A DNA stretch of 64,000 nucleotides from Bacteroidota bacterium (GTDB lineage: Bacteria > Bacteroidota > Bacteroidia > AKYH767-A > 2013-40CM-41-45), in the NCBI GenBank assembly GCA_026391945.1, contig JAPLDA010000070.1, forward strand, positions 1 through 64,000, given 5' to 3'. Of the stretch, positions 63,732 through 64,000 are shown piece by piece. The notes beneath the pieces are model-generated. The model ran no database searches. It was not told where the DNA came from and was given only the letters and a program-made list of their open reading frames with translations. The translations under genes were made by a program, and so were the position numbers. How positions within the stretch are numbered: the first letter of the stretch is position 1; the number at the start of each line of letters is the position of its first letter.

Positions 63732-64000
63732 ATGTCTAAGAAACCATCCGACAACCTGCACCGCCTCATCCGGTCGATGAACAAACCGGAGAAAAGGTAT
63801 TTCAAGATCTATGCATCGCGCCATTCCAGCGGCACCAACAATTACCTGAAGATCTTTGAAGCCCTCGACGGACAGGTGACCTACGACGAGGAAGTCCTCC
63901 TTAAAAAATTCAGCAAAGAATCTTTCATCAACAAATTCTCCATCGCCAAAGCACGGCTGTTCGATACCATCCTTCGCAGCCTCGACGCCTTTCATGCCAA
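63732..64000 (+). CDS. Conserved Bacteroidota protein of unknown function, 3' end cut by window edge
   Basis: At least 89 codons from ATG 63732, open to the right edge. The start MSKKPSDNLHRLIRSMNKPE then KRYFKIYASRH and NNYLKIFEALDGQ matches a large helical, TPR-like protein common in Bacteroidota, as I know it. Function unknown. No promoter could be fixed upstream. Confidence 0.75.
   Translation, partial: MSKKPSDNLHRLIRSMNKPEKRYFKIYASRHSSGTNNYLKIFEALDGQVTYDEEVLLKKFSKESFINKFSIAKARLFDTILRSLDAFHA

Overview
The window looks like a chromosomal segment of a Bacteroidota bacterium. Evidence: three proteins with type IX secretion (T9SS) C-terminal sorting domains, one gliding-motility-type (CHU_C) C-terminus, several promoters of the Bacteroidota form (TTG near -33, TAnnTTTG near -7), and families typical of the phylum (DUF3109, PepSY-like, WbqC, ORF6N, four-helix-bundle proteins). 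The order cannot be fixed from the sequence alone; a Chitinophagales-, Sphingobacteriales- or Flavobacteriales-like lineage is plausible. One tRNA gene (Leu, CAA) is present. No rRNA, CRISPR array or integrase was seen.

Region 1 (1-22144, all minus strand) is a surface-polysaccharide operon read leftward from about 22.1 kb. It starts with the export lipoprotein Wza and the chain-length regulator/tyrosine kinase Wzc, which ends in a Tyr-Gly repeat. It continues with a GT2 glycosyltransferase, WbqC-like protein, methyltransferase, NeuD-type acetyltransferase, PhyH dioxygenase, beta-propeller protein, WecE-type sugar aminotransferase, large GT-C-like membrane protein, Wzx flippase, GT4, two nucleotidyltransferase-fold proteins, GT4, an AsnB-type amidotransferase, GT4, a Wzy/O-antigen-ligase protein and a GT4 cut by the window edge. 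Many junctions overlap by 1-4 bases. Together they would build, modify, polymerise and export an amino-sugar-containing capsule or exopolysaccharide.

Region 2 (22684-24864) holds a T9SS-secreted purple-acid-phosphatase-like enzyme and a YceI protein. Region 3 (about 25.1-30.2 kb) is an AT-rich accessory island: a 410-aa protein with a possible PD-(D/E)XK nuclease core, an excisionase-type HTH protein, an XRE/ImmA pair with back-to-back promoters and an inverted-repeat operator, a small multiubiquitin-type (ubiquitin-like) protein, a 5'-truncated mobile-element gene and a DUF5681-like protein. It ends beside tRNA-Leu.

Region 4 (30.5-45.2 kb) is housekeeping: prs, rplY, pth, glyS, nrdB-nrdA, a Crp/Fnr regulator with an N-terminal cysteine cluster, rbfA and an MsbA-like ABC exporter. 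Four genes here (glyS, DUF3109, rbfA, msbA-like) have a -7 box placed exactly four bases before the ATG, suggesting leaderless mRNAs.

Region 5 (45.4-57.2 kb) is a complete reductive pyrimidine-degradation cluster on the plus strand: cytosine deaminase of the yeast type, NCS1 transporter, dihydropyrimidine dehydrogenase PreT/PreA, dihydropyrimidinase, beta-ureidopropionase, beta-alanine aminotransferase and CoA-acylating semialdehyde dehydrogenase. In principle it carries cytosine or uracil carbon to acetyl-CoA. It is interrupted by two decayed ORF6N genes carrying covarying hairpins and by a four-helix-bundle gene. Region 6 (57.2-64 kb) holds two secreted T9SS/CHU_C proteins, a DUF6973-like protein, aminopeptidase P, a DinB-family protein and the start of a conserved Bacteroidota gene cut by the right edge.
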